DNA of 64,000 nucleotides from the NCBI GenBank assembly GCA_032871835.1, contig CM065298.1:12157096-12221095 (forward strand), read 5' to 3'. Numbering within the stretch: position 1 is the stretch's first letter; each line of letters begins with the position of its first letter. This document shows, one piece after another, positions 1 to 11,571 of this stretch. The notes under the pieces were generated by a model. It was given only the letters and a program-made list of their open reading frames with translations, made no database searches and was not told the origin of the DNA. A program made the translations under genes and the position numbers. The stretch is from Dipteronia dyeriana (taxonomy: Eukaryota > Streptophyta > Magnoliopsida > Sapindales > Sapindaceae).

Positions 1-470
1 ACTTTAAACTAACCAAAGATTTCGAGATATTATTCGTATAGGGCCTGAAGCATTTAAAATTTTATGTGAGATTCTAAAAAGAGATGGTGGGCTTCGACCT
101 ACAAAATTGGCGACAATTGAAGAACAAGTTGCTAAATTTCTTTACATCTTATCACATATTGTAAAGAATCGTGCAATTTCTTTTTTCTTTCGTCGCTCCG
201 GTGAAACCATTAGTCGTCATTTTCATAGAGTTTTAAGATCAATTATCACTTTAGAAGACCAATTTCTTCAACAGCCCACTAGATCGAACGTCTTTCCTGC
301 AGTAAGAAGTAACAATAGGTTCTATCCATACTTTAAGGTACATATGTTTAGCTTATAGAAAAATTATAATTTTTAATATTTATTTGTACGTACACCATTA
401 TATTTATTAAATATAACAGGATTGTGTTGGGGCAATTGATGGAACACATGTTCGTGTAAAAGTTTCGAGG
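1..470 (+). pseudogene. PIF/Harbinger transposase-derived (HARBI1/ALP1-like) fragment
   Basis: The N-terminal part of a Harbinger-type DDE nuclease runs in from the left edge. Exon 1 reads in one frame to base 337 (for example RDIIRIGPEAFKILCEILKR, later AKFLYILSHIVKNRAISFFF). It ends at AAG|gtacat. An intron of about 82 bases closes with aacag, and exon 2 starts at 420 with DCVGAIDGTHVRVKV, which holds the first catalytic Asp of the DDE_Tnp_4 family in GAIDGTH. The frame stops at 470, where a CACTA transposon end begins, so the second Asp and the Glu are missing. It could be a transposon copy or a domesticated ALP1-like gene; the interruption makes it a pseudogene either way. The N-terminus lies outside the window. 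Confidence 0.8.
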
Positions 471-907
471 CACTACAAGAAAAATCAACTATTGTGACGT
501 TTTGTTTTCGTCCCAATAGCTCGAATTTCGTCCCTATAGATCTAGATAATGAGAGTAGTATTCTGGATCATGTTTGTAGAGTCTAATTAATTTTAATTTC
601 TATCGGGACAATTATTTTTTGTCTTTTTAGATTCGATTTTGTAGATCAAACCATTACACTACACAACTTCAACTTTCATAAATAATGCAAAACTATTTAT
701 ATATAATGCAAAATGTTATTAATTTTTTTTATTAAAATTAAAATTGTATTGAACAAATTTTAAAAAATTATTACTGGATAATTAAAATTGATTCCAGTAA
801 TCTTTATAATTAGTTTGTATGATATACAAATGGCTATTAAAATTAGTTATTAGATAATAATTTATTAAACTATTAGTTCATTGGTTACAAGAATGAATCA
901 GAAATGA
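471..907. mobile_element. CACTA (En/Spm) transposon terminus and trailing non-coding DNA
   Basis: CACTACAAGAAAAATC at 471-486 is the canonical terminal inverted repeat of plant CACTA elements. The three bases before it (agg) would be one copy of the 3-bp target duplication. No partner end (TTTTCTTGTAGTG) was seen downstream, so the right limit is unknown; the element may continue past the Ty3 insertion at 908 or be truncated. Bases 487-907 are AT-rich and hold no recognisable coding sequence. Confidence 0.6.
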
Positions 908-912
908 AACTC

Positions 913-1558
913 TGATGTAGCGGAAGCTCTATCGAGAAAAACCTGCAAGAAACAATTAGAAATAACCTACTAAAATTTCGTTGATTCGCTCACGAATACC
1001 AAAATATTAGGTTTCAAATTCGTTGATTCACAAAGAATACCGAAATTGGAGATAATTAGAGAAACTCTAAATTTTTATTAATCAAAAAACTGATTAGTCT
1101 TTCGGCTTACATCCTTATTTAAAGCAAATAAAACCTAAACCTAATCGTATTCCTTGAAAAACAAGAAAACGAGCCAAAAAGGGAAAAATTACCAAAAAAG
1201 GAACAAACGAGATTAAAACAAAAACTAATTCTACTAAGAATCCTAAGCATCTCGGAATTGACGGAAGTCGATTCGGACTTGGGAAACTCGATTTATTATA
1301 AAAATGAAACTTTCCTAAAACGGCAAAAACGGTCTTTTCAAGGTCTAAACGATGGATTTCGGCTAAAAAAGGGTATGCCTCACAAGAAAAGCTGTGAATT
1401 TGAAATGTCTTGCCGAAACGCATCAACTGTCAAAATTTCAAGTCATTCCGACTCCGTCGCCCGGACTAGTAGGATTGAAATGGCCATTTTCCTTGGTTTT
1501 TCTCATATCCCACCTCTCCATATAATCTAATGCCAATTGATCTACTGCTGTTGCATCA
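913..1558 (-). repeat. 3' LTR of Ty3 element A
   Basis: Near-identical to 5978-6613 with scattered substitutions and small indels. It is the 3' LTR because the element is read on the minus strand. Confidence 0.92.
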
Positions 1559-1569
1559 TTCTCCCCAGG
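1559..1569 (-). other. Polypurine tract of Ty3 element A
   Basis: On the minus strand the sequence directly before the 3' LTR is cctggggagaa, a purine run in the expected position for plus-strand DNA priming. Confidence 0.65.
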
Positions 1570-1589
1570 TTAGAGAATATTCATCCTCG

Positions 1590-2656
1590 AATTTCCTACA
1601 TTATCCTCATCAGAGGAGTCGCCACGATAAGGAATCAAATGCTTGATATTAAACACATCATGAGTACGAATGTGGCTGGGAAGCTTCAGGCGATAAGCAT
1701 TCGGATTAATTTTCTCCACAATTTCAAGTGGTCATATCTTCCTAGCAGCAAGTTTATTATAATCTCCCACAGCAAACCTGTCATTTGTGAGGACTGCCCA
1801 AACAAAATCGCCCACATCAAACTCCAAGTGACGTTGTTTCTTGTCAACGGCCAGCTTGTATTTTTTTGCCGCCTGAGACAGATTTTCTTGCATCTGTTGA
1901 TGGACCTCACGCAACCCTTGAACGAAATCTTCAGCCTTTCCATGAATCCTAGTTCTGTTCGGCAACTGTAATAAATCAAGTGGGCTGCAAGGAACCAAAG
2001 TGTAAACCGCCTGAAAAGGACTGAATCCCGAACTCCTATTGACAGCATGGTTGTGGGCGAATTCGGCTAGGCTAAGTTGCAGATCCCATGACCGGACATT
2101 ATTCCCTACTAGACATCTTAGCAAATCTCCCAAAGCTCGGTTCACCACTTCCATTTGCCATTTGTTTGTGGGTGATATGCACTACTAAAATCCAACCTGG
2201 TATGGACCATTTTCCAAAGGCTTCGCCAAAAGTGACTGAGGAATCGAGTGTCCTGGTTAGAAACGATTGACGTAGGTAATCCATGAAGACGATACACCTC
2301 CCGAAAGAACAACTGAGCAACCTTTACAGCATCAGTAGTTTTTTTACACGGAATAAAGTGAACCATTTTGGAAAACCGATCAACAACTACATATATGGAG
2401 TCAAAACCCACCCCGCTGTGTTATTGGCAATCCCAAGATGAAATCCATACTCAAATCCGTCCATGGTTGGGTAGGGATGGGTAATGGCATGTAAAAACCT
2501 GCATTAGTTGCTTTCCCCTTGGACAATTGACAAATACGACATCTTTCAACATACTTCTCTGCTTCTTTCCGGATTGTGCCAAAAATAGGACGTCTTGACT
2601 AGCTGAAGGGTACGATATCTGCCCACATGACCCTCACCATGTATTTCCTTAATAAT
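1590..2656 (-). pseudogene. Integrase region of Ty3 element A
   Basis: Pieces in several frames match a Ty3 integrase. A Cys pair of the zinc-binding region lies near 2500-2560 (ERCRICQLSKGK). The core runs about 2142-2411 with [14 protein letters not shown], the second catalytic Asp replaced in IVSNQDTRF (normally SDRD), and AYHPQTNG. The C-terminal part runs 1732-2154 (LAEFAHNHAVNRSSGFSPFQ, then KLAARKIGPLEIVEKINPNA), ending THDVFNIKHLIPY near 1620. At least three frame changes separate these pieces, so it cannot encode a working enzyme. It would have joined element cDNA into host DNA. Confidence 0.85.
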
Positions 2657-3427
2657 TTACAGACGCAAACTATTATCAGGAACATAAAGTTGATTTCCTC
2701 GAAATAAAAACCCATCTACCAACACAAATTTAGAATTTCCCCCCGCTCGTACAGCAACCATCACCTCAGAAAAATATGGGTCCGAATCAAATAATTCACG
2801 AAAAGAGTCAAAACCTGGTACCTGGACGGTCATCGTTGTCAACAAATTAACCCTTCGACTCAGAGCATCAGCCACTCGGTTTGTAACTTCTGCCTTATGC
2901 TTTAGAACAAATGTAAATTGTTGAAGGTAAGCTAACGAAGCTTGTTGGGCAGAAATCTTATCTTGGCTATGGAGATGCCGCAACGAATCATGATCAGTGT
3001 ACAGAATAAATTCACGGTGGAAAAGGTAATGCCGCCAGTGTTTCACCGCCTGGACCACAACATAGAATTCTATATCGTACGTGCTGTAACAAACTAGAGA
3101 ACCTATCAATTTCTCACTGAAATATGCCACCGGTTTCCTAGCTTGACTCAGAACAGCTCCGATGCCCACTTTGGAGGTGTCACTATGCAACTCAAAAGGT
3201 TGAGAAAAATCTGGTAAGACAAGTATGGGGGCTGTTGTCAATTTCTTCTTAATCTGCTGAAAACCTTCTTCTGCTGCGGTTGTCCACTGAAATTTGACTC
3301 TCTTCATACATTCAGTGACAGATGCCATAATGCTACTAAAGTGTGGAATGAACCGGCGGTAGAATGATGCCAACCCATGAAAACTGCGTACCTCAGTAAT
3401 TGTTTTTGGTCGGGGCCACTGCCTCAC
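2657..3427 (-). pseudogene. RT thumb/RNase H region of Ty3 element A
   Basis: This is the longest open frame of the element (about 256 codons). It starts with the RT connection (VRSFHGLASFYRRFIPHFSS), continues through QPFELHSDTSKVGIGAVLSQ, where the first RNase H Asp sits in an HSDTS context, then AYFSEKL, and LYTDHDSLRHL with the TDH motif, and ends NRVADALSRRVNLL with the last active-site Asp. The motifs are well kept, so this stretch alone looks nearly intact, but the flanking RT and integrase are broken. It would degrade the RNA of RNA/DNA hybrids during replication. Confidence 0.88.
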
Positions 3428-3431
3428 TGCC

Positions 3432-4550
3432 TCACCGCCTCACCGCCTCTATTTTGGACTCATCCACCTGTAGTCCCTCTCTAGAAATAATATAACCAAA
3501 AAGTAAAACTTTCGGCATCATAAAAACGCACTTTTTGGCTGCAGCAACAAATCTTTCTCTACGTAGAACACACAACACTTCCCGAATGTGTTGAATATGT
3601 AGCTCAGAATTTGCACTATAAATCAAGATATCATCGAAATATACGACGACAAACTTATCAATAAATGGTCGAAGGGCTTGGTTCATTACTCTCATGAAGG
3701 TGCTCGACGCGTTCGACAACCCAAAAGGCATGACTAGCCACTCATATAAACCCTTTCGCGTTTTAAAAGTTATCTTCTATTCGTCTCCAAGTCGAATCTG
3801 AATCTGATGATACCCACTCTTCAAGTCCAGTTTGGTAAACACATGTGCCCCACTCAACTGCTCTAACAAATCATCAAGTCTCAGAATGGGAAAACGATAC
3901 CTTACAGTGATTTTGTTAATTGCGCGGCTATCCACACACATCTTTCAGGTTCTATCTTTTTAGGGTATTAAAAGGGCGGGTATAGCACACGGGCTAAGAC
4001 TCTCATGAATATGCCCATTCGTGTGTAGCTCCTCAACTTGTCTCCGTAATTCTTCATGCTCAGTAGGACTCATACGGTAATGTGGCCTGTTTGGTAACAC
4101 TGCCCCTGGCTCCAGATCTATATGATGTTGAATATCACGTAGAGGTGGTAGCCCTTTTTGTAATTCTTCCAGAAATACATCAGTGAATTCCGTAATGAGA
4201 GGAGTTACAGCTTTCGAAACTCCCCATTCAACACTTGCCTCTTTTCCTACCAACACATACACCGTTTCCAATCTCTTTACCTCTAACTCGAATTTCGCAT
4301 AGGACAGTAAGTTGGCGTTATCTCCATGCGACTTTGTCTTCTCCAAAGGTTTGTTGGGTAGTAACACAATCCTAGTTTCCTGAAAAACAAAAGAATAAGT
4401 ATTTTTGAACCCATCATGATGAACCCTTCTGTCATATTGCCACGGTCTCCCTAATAACATGTGACATGCGTCCATATTCACTACGTCACACCACATCTGA
4501 TCTTTGTAGTTAGATCCCATAGAAAACGAGATTAATGCCCGCTGTGACAT
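3432..4550 (-). pseudogene. Reverse transcriptase region of Ty3 element A
   Basis: The N-terminal part (3960-4550) carries the pre-RT linker and the start of the RT fold: VLPNRPHYRMSPTEHEELRR, then HIHESLSPCAIPALLIP. After a broken stretch (3740-3960), [20 protein letters not shown] at 3731 begins the palm, with the catalytic box [13 protein letters not shown] frameshift and a stop near 3780-3960 split the two halves. The family role is copying element RNA into DNA; here it is inactive. Confidence 0.88.
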
Positions 4551-4568
4551 GGTTACCTCGTCTCCCTT

Positions 4569-4835
4569 TTACAACCATGCTAGCCTATAAGGTTTTGGAT
4601 GTTTTTTAGTCTTTACCCCTAATTTTTGCACCGCCTCGGCTGACACAATATTCTCACAACTTCCATCATCTATTACAAATCGACACACCTTACCAAGAAT
4701 GGTACAAGTAGACTGAAATATGTTATTTCGAAGCCAATCTCCTTTTTCAGTCCTCGGTGCCAAACAGGTACGTCGCAACATTAGCATTGTTCCAGTGTCG
4801 TCATCTACCAATTCCTCACTCGCCACTTCCTCCAT
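4569..4835 (-). pseudogene. Aspartic protease region of Ty3 element A
   Basis: The sequence reads CTILGKVCRFVIDDGSCENI, a retropepsin active-site block of the kind found in plant Ty3 elements (usually D-G/S-G-S), followed by VSAEAVQKLGVKTKKHPKPY. The peptide is one short frame (88 codons) cut off from gag and RT by stops. It would cut the Gag-Pol precursor. The assignment rests on the active-site block and its position between the zinc knuckle and RT. Confidence 0.75.
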
Positions 4836-4855
4836 AACTGATTACAAGTCTTCAC

Positions 4856-5940
4856 CTATTTTTGCATCTTCCTCGTTAAATTTTGCCATATCAATAAACA
4901 ATACCTTCTTGGCTGGCTTCTGACACTCAGACAATCTGTGACCCGTTTCTCCACATCTGAAACATCGAAATTCGCCCATGGTTTCCCTGGGGTTGGAATG
5001 CTATTTGTTGGGTTTCGTTGTTCAAAATTTGAACTGCCACTGGCACTAACACCTGACCGATTCCCAGTATTTTCGCTAGTACTACTTGCCCTATTTCGAC
5101 TGCTCGGACCTCCTCCAAAATTCAAAAACTGCCCGCTACTAGATTTTCGAGACAACATCTTCTCCAATTGTAAAGCTCTCTGATGTGCCTCTGTCACCGT
5201 TACTGGATCAAAAAGATTAATCATATCAAGGATTGCGTTCGCAATCCGCCACAGTAGCGCGACACTAACTGGTCTTGTGTCTCTTGAATCTCATTTCGTA
5301 CCAACAATTGATAGAACTCTGTGGTATATTTATCAACAGACCTCATTCCTTGACGCAAAATCTTTAATCTCTGGTACATCAACCTCTGAAAATTTTTGGG
5401 TTGAAACTCAGCATGCAACTTTCGTTTCATCTTCTCCCAGTCAGAAATCTTGGGATTTTCCAAACGATTACTATTGAGTTTAAGCTGCTGCCACCATGCC
5501 GCTGCTAGACCCCGGAGTCTCGTGGCCACCAATGTCACTTTCTCTTTCTCAGGAAGTCTCTTGAATTCTAGGATTTCTTCAACAATTTCGATCCACTCCA
5601 GAAACTCCTCCGGTTGTATGCTCCCATGAAATTCTGGAATCTCTGTCTGCATCCCTAACTCTCAACGTCTGAAGTATTCAACTTTGTCATCAGCCCTAAC
5701 ATCAGTCACAGGTGCCCTATGTCGGCGTTGTGGATCCTCTTCCTCTCTGTTGCTTTCTTCCCCTTCATCACTGTCACCACCCGTTTCAGGATTTAGGTTC
5801 TGAAAAGGGTTTTGGTTGGCCCTCATCGTCGCAAGCTGCTCCGTTAATTGTGTAACCTGTCGCTCCAACTACGCCATGCGGTCACATTCGATGGCTTATT
5901 CTACGAGGATCTGGTGTTGTGGGCGTCTTCTCGGTGGCAT
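4856..5940 (-). pseudogene. Gag region of Ty3 element A
   Basis: The first ATG inside the 5' LTR is at 5940 (MPPRRRPQHQ) but a stop follows after about 14 codons. The next piece (5662-5868) is acidic linker; 5221-5652 holds the retrotransposon gag core (IPEFHGSIQPEEFLEWIEIV, then GLAAAWWQQLK). A later frame carries a full CCHC zinc knuckle near 4926-4966 (CFRCGETGHRLSEC). The knuckle sits in a different frame from the gag core, so at least one frameshift is present. Gag would form the particle and bind genomic RNA. Confidence 0.85.
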
Positions 5941-5954
5941 GTTGATGTCCCAAA

Positions 5955-5972
5955 CGAACCACGCTCTGATAC
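5955..5972 (-). other. Primer binding site of Ty3 element A
   Basis: On the minus strand, just inside the 5' LTR, the sequence is gTATCAGAGCGTGGTTCG. It matches the start of the plant initiator-Met tRNA complement (TGGTATCAGAGC...). Confidence 0.7.
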
Positions 5973-5977
5973 GAAAC

Positions 5978-6613
5978 TGATGTAACGGAAGCTCTGTCGA
6001 GAAAAACCTGCAAGAAACAATCAGAAACAATCTACTAAAATTTCGTTGATTCGCTCACGAATACCGGAATATTAGGCTTCAAATTCGTTGATTCACAAAG
6101 AATACCGAAATTGAAGATAATTAGAGAAACTCTAAATTTTTATTAATCAAAAAAATGATTAGTCTTTCGGCTTACATCCGTATTTAAAGCAAATAAAACC
6201 TAAACCTAATCGTATTCCTTGAAAAACAAGAAAAAGAGCCAAAAAAAAAAAATTACCAAAAAAGAAAAAAACGAGATTAAAGTAAAAACTAATTCTACTA
6301 AGAATCCTAAGCATCCCGGAATTGGCGGAAGTCGATTCGGACTTGGAAAACTCGATTTATTATAAAAACGAAACTTTCCTAAAACGGTCTTTTCAGAGCT
6401 TAAACGATGGAATTCGGCTAAAAAAGGGTATGCCTCATGAGCAAAGCTATGATTTTGAAAGGTCTTACCGAAATACATCAGCTGTCAAAATTTCAAGTCA
6501 TTCCGACTCCGTCGCCTGGACTAGTAGGATTGAAATGGCCATTTTCCTTGGTTTTTCTCATATCCCACCTCTCCATGTAATCTAATGTCAATTGATCTAC
6601 TACCGTTGCATCA
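5978..6613 (-). repeat. 5' LTR of Ty3 element A
   Basis: Begins TGATGTAACGG and ends GTTGCATCA, with the TSD aactc directly after it at 6614-6618. It would carry the element's promoter. Confidence 0.92.
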
Positions 6614-6891
6614 AACTCCCACTTCAGTAGAGATTTCTACCCACATTTGGGTTTTATGAGTGAATTTGCCCACATTGTTTGGAACCCTATAGAGTATAGT
6701 CCCACTACCCACTCACCCACATCTCACTATCATCACAACCCTCCCATCGCAATCGAGCATTATTTAATGTTTCGTTTACCACCAGTATTGAACCACTAAC
6801 CTAAAACAAAGCAAAGTTTATCCACCTTGCTATTACTTCGAATTTATTAATTAAAGCATACTATTTACATATAACCTCTATATGTTATTAC

Positions 6892-8743
6892 ATGTTTATT
6901 GATATCATCTATATTGAAGAATTGTCAAAAGAAGAAAGCCGGTTGTTGTTTACACAATTAGCATTTTTTGATAGGTCTCAACAACAATGTGAAAACTTAG
7001 AATATGTTGGTAGAGAAATTATTGGTAAGTGCAAAGGCTTGCCTCTTGCTTTGAAAACCGTTGGGAGTCTCTTACGCTTAAAAAAAAAAACTAGGGAACA
7101 ATGGCAAAGAATATTGGACAATGAGATATGGAAATTAGAAAAGTTTGAAAAAGGTCTTTTCCCCCCTTTACTATTGAGTTATAATGACTTGCCTTCCATG
7201 ATAAAATGATGTTTCTCATATTGTGCTGTTTTTACAAAAGATTATGAAATGAGAAAAGATGAATTGATTAAATTATGGATGGTTCAAGGCTATCTTGGTT
7301 TAAAACAAAATCAAGAGTCGGAGATAGTTGGTGAAGTGTACTTTGACAGGATAGAATTGTGTTCTTTCTTCCAGGATTTTGAAAAAGATGATGATGATAA
7401 TATTATAACATGTAAGATGCATGACATAGTACATGACTTTGCTCAATTTCTGGTTAAGAATGAATGCTCTATAACTGTAACAAGTGATGATGAAGAATCA
7501 AGTTGTTCTTACTAGAATGCTCACCATTTGATGATGACACTCAAGGATGATCAGGCTTCATTTCTTACTAACATAGGTAGCATCTTCAATCTACGCAGCC
7601 TCTTAGTTAGGTGGGAATATAAGGACTCTTCATCAGTAAGTAATTGCCTACCCAGCTTATTTAAACAGTTGACATGTTTAAGAGCATTGGAGTTATGTGA
7701 AGGTTGGACCACCAATCCAATTACTAAGATATCCCAAGTGAGATAGGAAAATTGATGCACTTGAGATATGTGAACATGTCCGAACTTAAAGGTATAAAGG
7801 AATTACCTGAAAGTTTGTGTGAATTGTATAATTTACGAACTTTGAATCTGAGTTTAAAAAAGCGACCACAAGGGATGGGGAAGTTAATCAATCTAAGGCA
7901 TCTGATAAATGATGGGACTGATGCATTCAGTTACATGCCAAAAGGAATTGAGAGACTAGTTTTTCTAAGAACATTGAGTAAATTGGTTGTTGGTGGTGAT
8001 GGTGACAATAGCCAAGTGTGTAGTCTTGATTGTCTTAAAAAGTTGGACTTCCTTAGAGGCTCTCTTGTAATAAAAGGAATGGGAAATGTGATAGATGGAG
8101 CTGAAGCGAAGAAAGCAAACCTCATGAATAAGAAATATCTGCTTGATTTGCAGTTGTATTTCAGTTACGATGATGATGACGACAATGACATAAGTGAGGG
8201 TGAGGCATCATCATCACAATGCCGTTTGCAGATAGATGAAGATGAAGCATCGGCAACTGAAGTATGTAGGAAAGATGAATCAGTTGTTGAAGCATTACAT
8301 GCACCTCCAAATTTAGAGAAATTAGTTTTAAGAGGGTACAGAGGCATCACAATGTCATTTGAATGGATGGGGTCGTTGACTCAACTGAGGGAGTTAACTC
8401 TCAGAGATTGCATCAACTGTGAGCATTTGCCTCCTTTGGGAAAATTGCCATTGCTTGAAAGACTTCAAATAATAGGCATGAGGGGTCTGAAAAGGGTGGG
8501 TAATGAATTTTTGGGAATAAAAATTAATGACTCATCATCATCATCTTCCTCACTTATCTTCTTCCATGTCTTTCTGACTGTGATATTGCTGAATTTCCTG
8601 AATTGAAGGTGCTGCCAAACCATTTTCTTCAAGTGACATCACTGGAGAGATTGAACATCGACTATTGCCCTGTTTTTAAGCAGTGGGCAAAGATATATCA
8701 TCACTTACCTATAACTAGTGACAGTGAGACTACTAGACGGTAA
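6892..8743 (+). pseudogene. CC-NB-ARC-LRR (NLR) resistance-gene pseudogene 1, 5'-truncated
   Basis: The reading begins inside NB-ARC, after the P-loop and kinase-2 boxes: GREIIGKCKGLPLALKTVGS (GLPLA box), CFSYCA (RNBS-D) near 7210 and KMHDIVHDFAQFL (MHD box) near 7420. An LRR of about 280 codons follows (7752-8606: LPESLCELYNLRTLNL, LTQLRELTLRDCINCEHLPP), with a tail reading SLERLNIDYCPVFKQWAKIY up to a stop at 8741-8743. Damage: TGA at 7207 where the paralogue at 50 kb has CGA (Arg), TAG at 7513, a frameshift near 7740 and another near 8565. The CC domain and nucleotide-binding site are absent. The RGA-type family senses pathogens in the cytoplasm; this copy cannot. The last codons (AGACG|GTAAGT) could also be a splice donor to 3' UTR exons. 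Confidence 0.9.
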
Positions 8744-10060
8744 GTTCTTGGTTTTGATCTTGTTTTATTATCATCATCATTGTCATTTTTATTATCGGCT
8801 TGTTGGATTTGGTGAAATGTTAAATATATATGATCCCTGTATTTATCTCCGTGTAAACTAATGTATCCCTAATATTGACCGATATCTAACATCTCTATTT
8901 TTCGGTATGTTCTTGGTTTTGATCTTATTATTATTATTATTATTATTAATTTATTATTATTATTATTATTGATCTAATGAAATGTTAAATATATGATCAT
9001 GTATTTATATTCACGTAAATTAAAAATTAATTTATGTCATGTATTTATATTCATATGAACCAATTTATTATTTATCCCATCACACCTATACCATTAAAAT
9101 TGTTAGTAGAGGGTCGATGTGTTCCCCATCTAAAATACTAAATTAATTATAATAGTTTTAAAAAATAATAAAAAAATTGTTAATTAAAAAATATACACCT
9201 AGAAACATTTAAGTATGACAAAAAAAAATCATTGTGAAACATAACAAAGGAATGAAAAGAAAAAATTTCTAATAATTCTATTGAAATATCTTTATAAACT
9301 TATAAATTAGAAAACTTTTGTGAATTACTACGTAAGAGTAATTTTGTAATCTTTTTAATTTATATATTTGGATGTATATATATATATATATTCACTTACC
9401 CATTGTGCTTCCCTACAGAGACGTTCGATCGTATCACAAGTGTAAGTTCTTCTTGATTTTGATCTAGTTTTATTATTTTTATTATTATTTTCTTTCTAGA
9501 AATTTGAGTTTGTTTGTTTCTCAGGATTCTTGCGGGAAATCGTTTTAAGGAAGCTTGTCTAAACTAACTTGGTTTGCACATGCAACGGTTTTCTCGATTA
9601 ATTTAACACTAAAGTTGATATGTGCTAGGTTGCTTAATTTCATGGCCATCCGTATTGTTTAAGACAATATAAACTTCTATTTATATTGTTGAAAACATGC
9701 AATTTCTCCGACTTCCCTTAAAAAATCTGTTAAATAACGACTGAAATGCTTTTGAAATTTGTTAAATAATTGAATGCAGAAACTTCGGCAAAGCTCTTGA
9801 AGCCATAGAAAATGTGATAGATGAAACGAGAGCCCAGTCTCTTTTCTCATATCTATATTCAATCTATATCATATTCCTACCATCTTCCGGTAACAGTTCT
9901 ATAACTTGCATCTGCATCTTGTTCTGTCAAATTTTATGTAATATCTCTTATCGAATAGAGGAAAAGAAAATTTTATGGGATGTTTGACTTCACTTGGTGT
10001 ATTCAGGATTATAAGGTTGGATTCTACCGGACAAAAGTGAGGAAGTGTTCTGATACGGTG
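8744..10060. other. AT-rich spacer downstream of NLR pseudogene 1
   Basis: No gene is visible. The stretch holds ATT/TTA microsatellite runs (8925-8970), a short TA repeat (9376-9391), and two copies of a phrase like taagttcttggttttgatcttgtttta (8741, 9442), which suggests repeated donor sites of old 3' UTR introns. Confidence 0.4.
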
Positions 10061-10065
10061 TCACA

Positions 10066-10845
10066 TTGTGCCCAGCAAGGAAACTACGGCCTATGTTGGT
10101 TATGGCAGCACAGAAGATTTGGTAAATAAAAGTTCTGGACTGTCAGGAACCTTCTTGAGGTAATTTTACTTAATTCTTTCTTTCCTTCAATCTTCACTGT
10201 TTGTCTTGCTACTATCTAATCAACGTAGCGGACACAGGCAGCTGAAAAAGAGGCTTAATGAAAGAACATCTGAACTTTCATGTAGTATGTGCTGCTGGTG
10301 ATTCCCGTTCTTAATTTAGTATGTGCTGCTGGTGATTCCATATAATTTTTTCATTGTTTTTGATTTGTGTTGTATATCTATTATCTAGATTGGAGGACAA
10401 ATTACAAGAGCAAAGCTAAAAGGAAAGAACTTGAGAATAGATGATTTTCCTAATGCAACAAAGGTATTATACTCTCTGTGGTTATTTTACCTTTGGGTCT
10501 TCTTTCACGCATTTGATAAAATCTTGCTAAAGCAGTGGTTAAAGATGTGATGTGAAAATGCTGCTACAGGACAATCTGAGGATCTGATGGCTGCTGGAAT
10601 TATTGATTTGGCAAAGTTTAGTGACATTCTCTATTGCTTCAGATAATTCTTTAGGAAATGGAAGAGATGCGTTTGTTTATTAAATTGATTCATATAGAAT
10701 TCATGACAATTAACTGCCTAAATATGAACAAACTTATGGTCTTAAATTACAGGTTATACAATTTTTTCCCGGAGAATGCAACTCCTGTTGACAAAAGTAC
10801 CTAAATCTATGGCTGCTGGAAACTCCATGGATAATTTAGATTGTC
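10066..10845 (+). pseudogene. CPN60B: Plastid chaperonin-60 beta (RuBisCO-binding protein) pseudogene, copy 1
   Basis: Five exon-like blocks with GT/AG borders follow the 3' part of CPN60-beta. Block a (10066-10159) reads AYVGYGSTEDLVNKSS, against the family's TTIVGDGSTQEEVNKR. Block b (10238-10304) reads KRLNERTSELS, against KLNERIAKLSGG. Block c (10389-10463) reads KLKGKNLRIDDFPNATK, against ELKEKKLRVEDALNATK. Block d (10570-10616) reads SEDLMAAGIIDLAK, against EDLMAAGIIDPTK. Block e (10753-10845) ends GNSMDNL, against the C-terminal GNPMDNSGYGY. Order and borders match the parent, so this is a duplicated gene rather than a retrocopy. Internal exons between c and d are missing, and stops and a 34-bp duplication in block b break it. 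The family folds proteins, including RuBisCO, in the chloroplast. The match is from memory of the family, not a search. Confidence 0.75.
10283..10339 (+). repeat. 34-bp tandem duplication in the chaperonin pseudogene
   Basis: The 23-base phrase beginning tagtatgtgctgctggtg occurs at 10283 and again at 10317, so a 34-bp unit was duplicated across the end of exon block b. Confidence 0.8.
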
Positions 10846-11571
10846 ACCTGCAACACTGCCCTCGCTATTTTAACTCTTGATATTAAGCTTCAATAGTGTT
10901 GATTGATTAACCTTCTGCTGTTACGATTGTGATAAGGAAAATATTGCTATTTCGACTGTTTATATCAACTGGTACAGCTCCAAGAAGTTCGTGCCATCTT
11001 TTATAACAACATGTAATGAACAACGGAATTTTGATCAGCCCGAGCTTTTTCTGAACATGATGATGAAATGGGATTTGCAGTACAATGAATGAGGTCTAAC
11101 TGATTTTTGTTTTTCCTCTTTCCATTAAATAGTCATGATTAGATTACTGTAATAAGAAAGAAAATTTGTTGATTCATGCTGTCTACAGACGTGTTCAGCC
11201 CTTCTTCTCTGTGTTGACAACTACTGCTCGCAGAGAAATAAGTTGTAGGAAGAAAGAAGTTCTTATACATACTGCTTCATCAGATTGATTGTGAGTGGCA
11301 GATATGATGACAAGAATTACTAGCACAATAAGTATTCATTATGAAGTACTTTTGGTTATTGAATTTTGGGTTGAAATATTAGTACTTTTGCTTACTTCTA
11401 CCCTCCTTATTGTATCATAGTCCATGGCATATTCTAACTCTAACCATGGCAATTGTTGGGAAAGGTTGATACAAGAAGAATAACACCGGACACTGCCCTC
11501 TTGTCGATAAAGAACTGTAAAACGAGATGCAAATGAGGTCATGGGACATGCTGCCTAATATGTAAGCTCAC
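10846..11571. other. Spacer between the two chaperonin pseudogenes
   Basis: No coding sequence recognised. The phrase gttgattgattaaccttctg at about 10896 recurs at about 12846 after copy 2, so the downstream flank was duplicated together with the gene. Confidence 0.5.

Larger units (their letters stand above)
913..6613 (-). mobile_element. Ty3/gypsy LTR retrotransposon A, degenerate
   Basis: Two LTRs of about 640 bp, both starting TGATGTA and ending TTGCATCA, are flanked by a perfect 5-bp TSD, aactc (908-912 and 6614-6618). Coding order on the minus strand is gag, protease, RT, RNase H, integrase, which is Ty3 order. The primer binding site and polypurine tract lie inside the LTRs at the expected ends. 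Every ORF is broken by frameshifts or stops. The integrase end reads THDVFNIKHLIPY, a tail style seen in chromovirus-type plant elements; no chromodomain was found. The lineage below Ty3 is uncertain. Confidence 0.93.
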
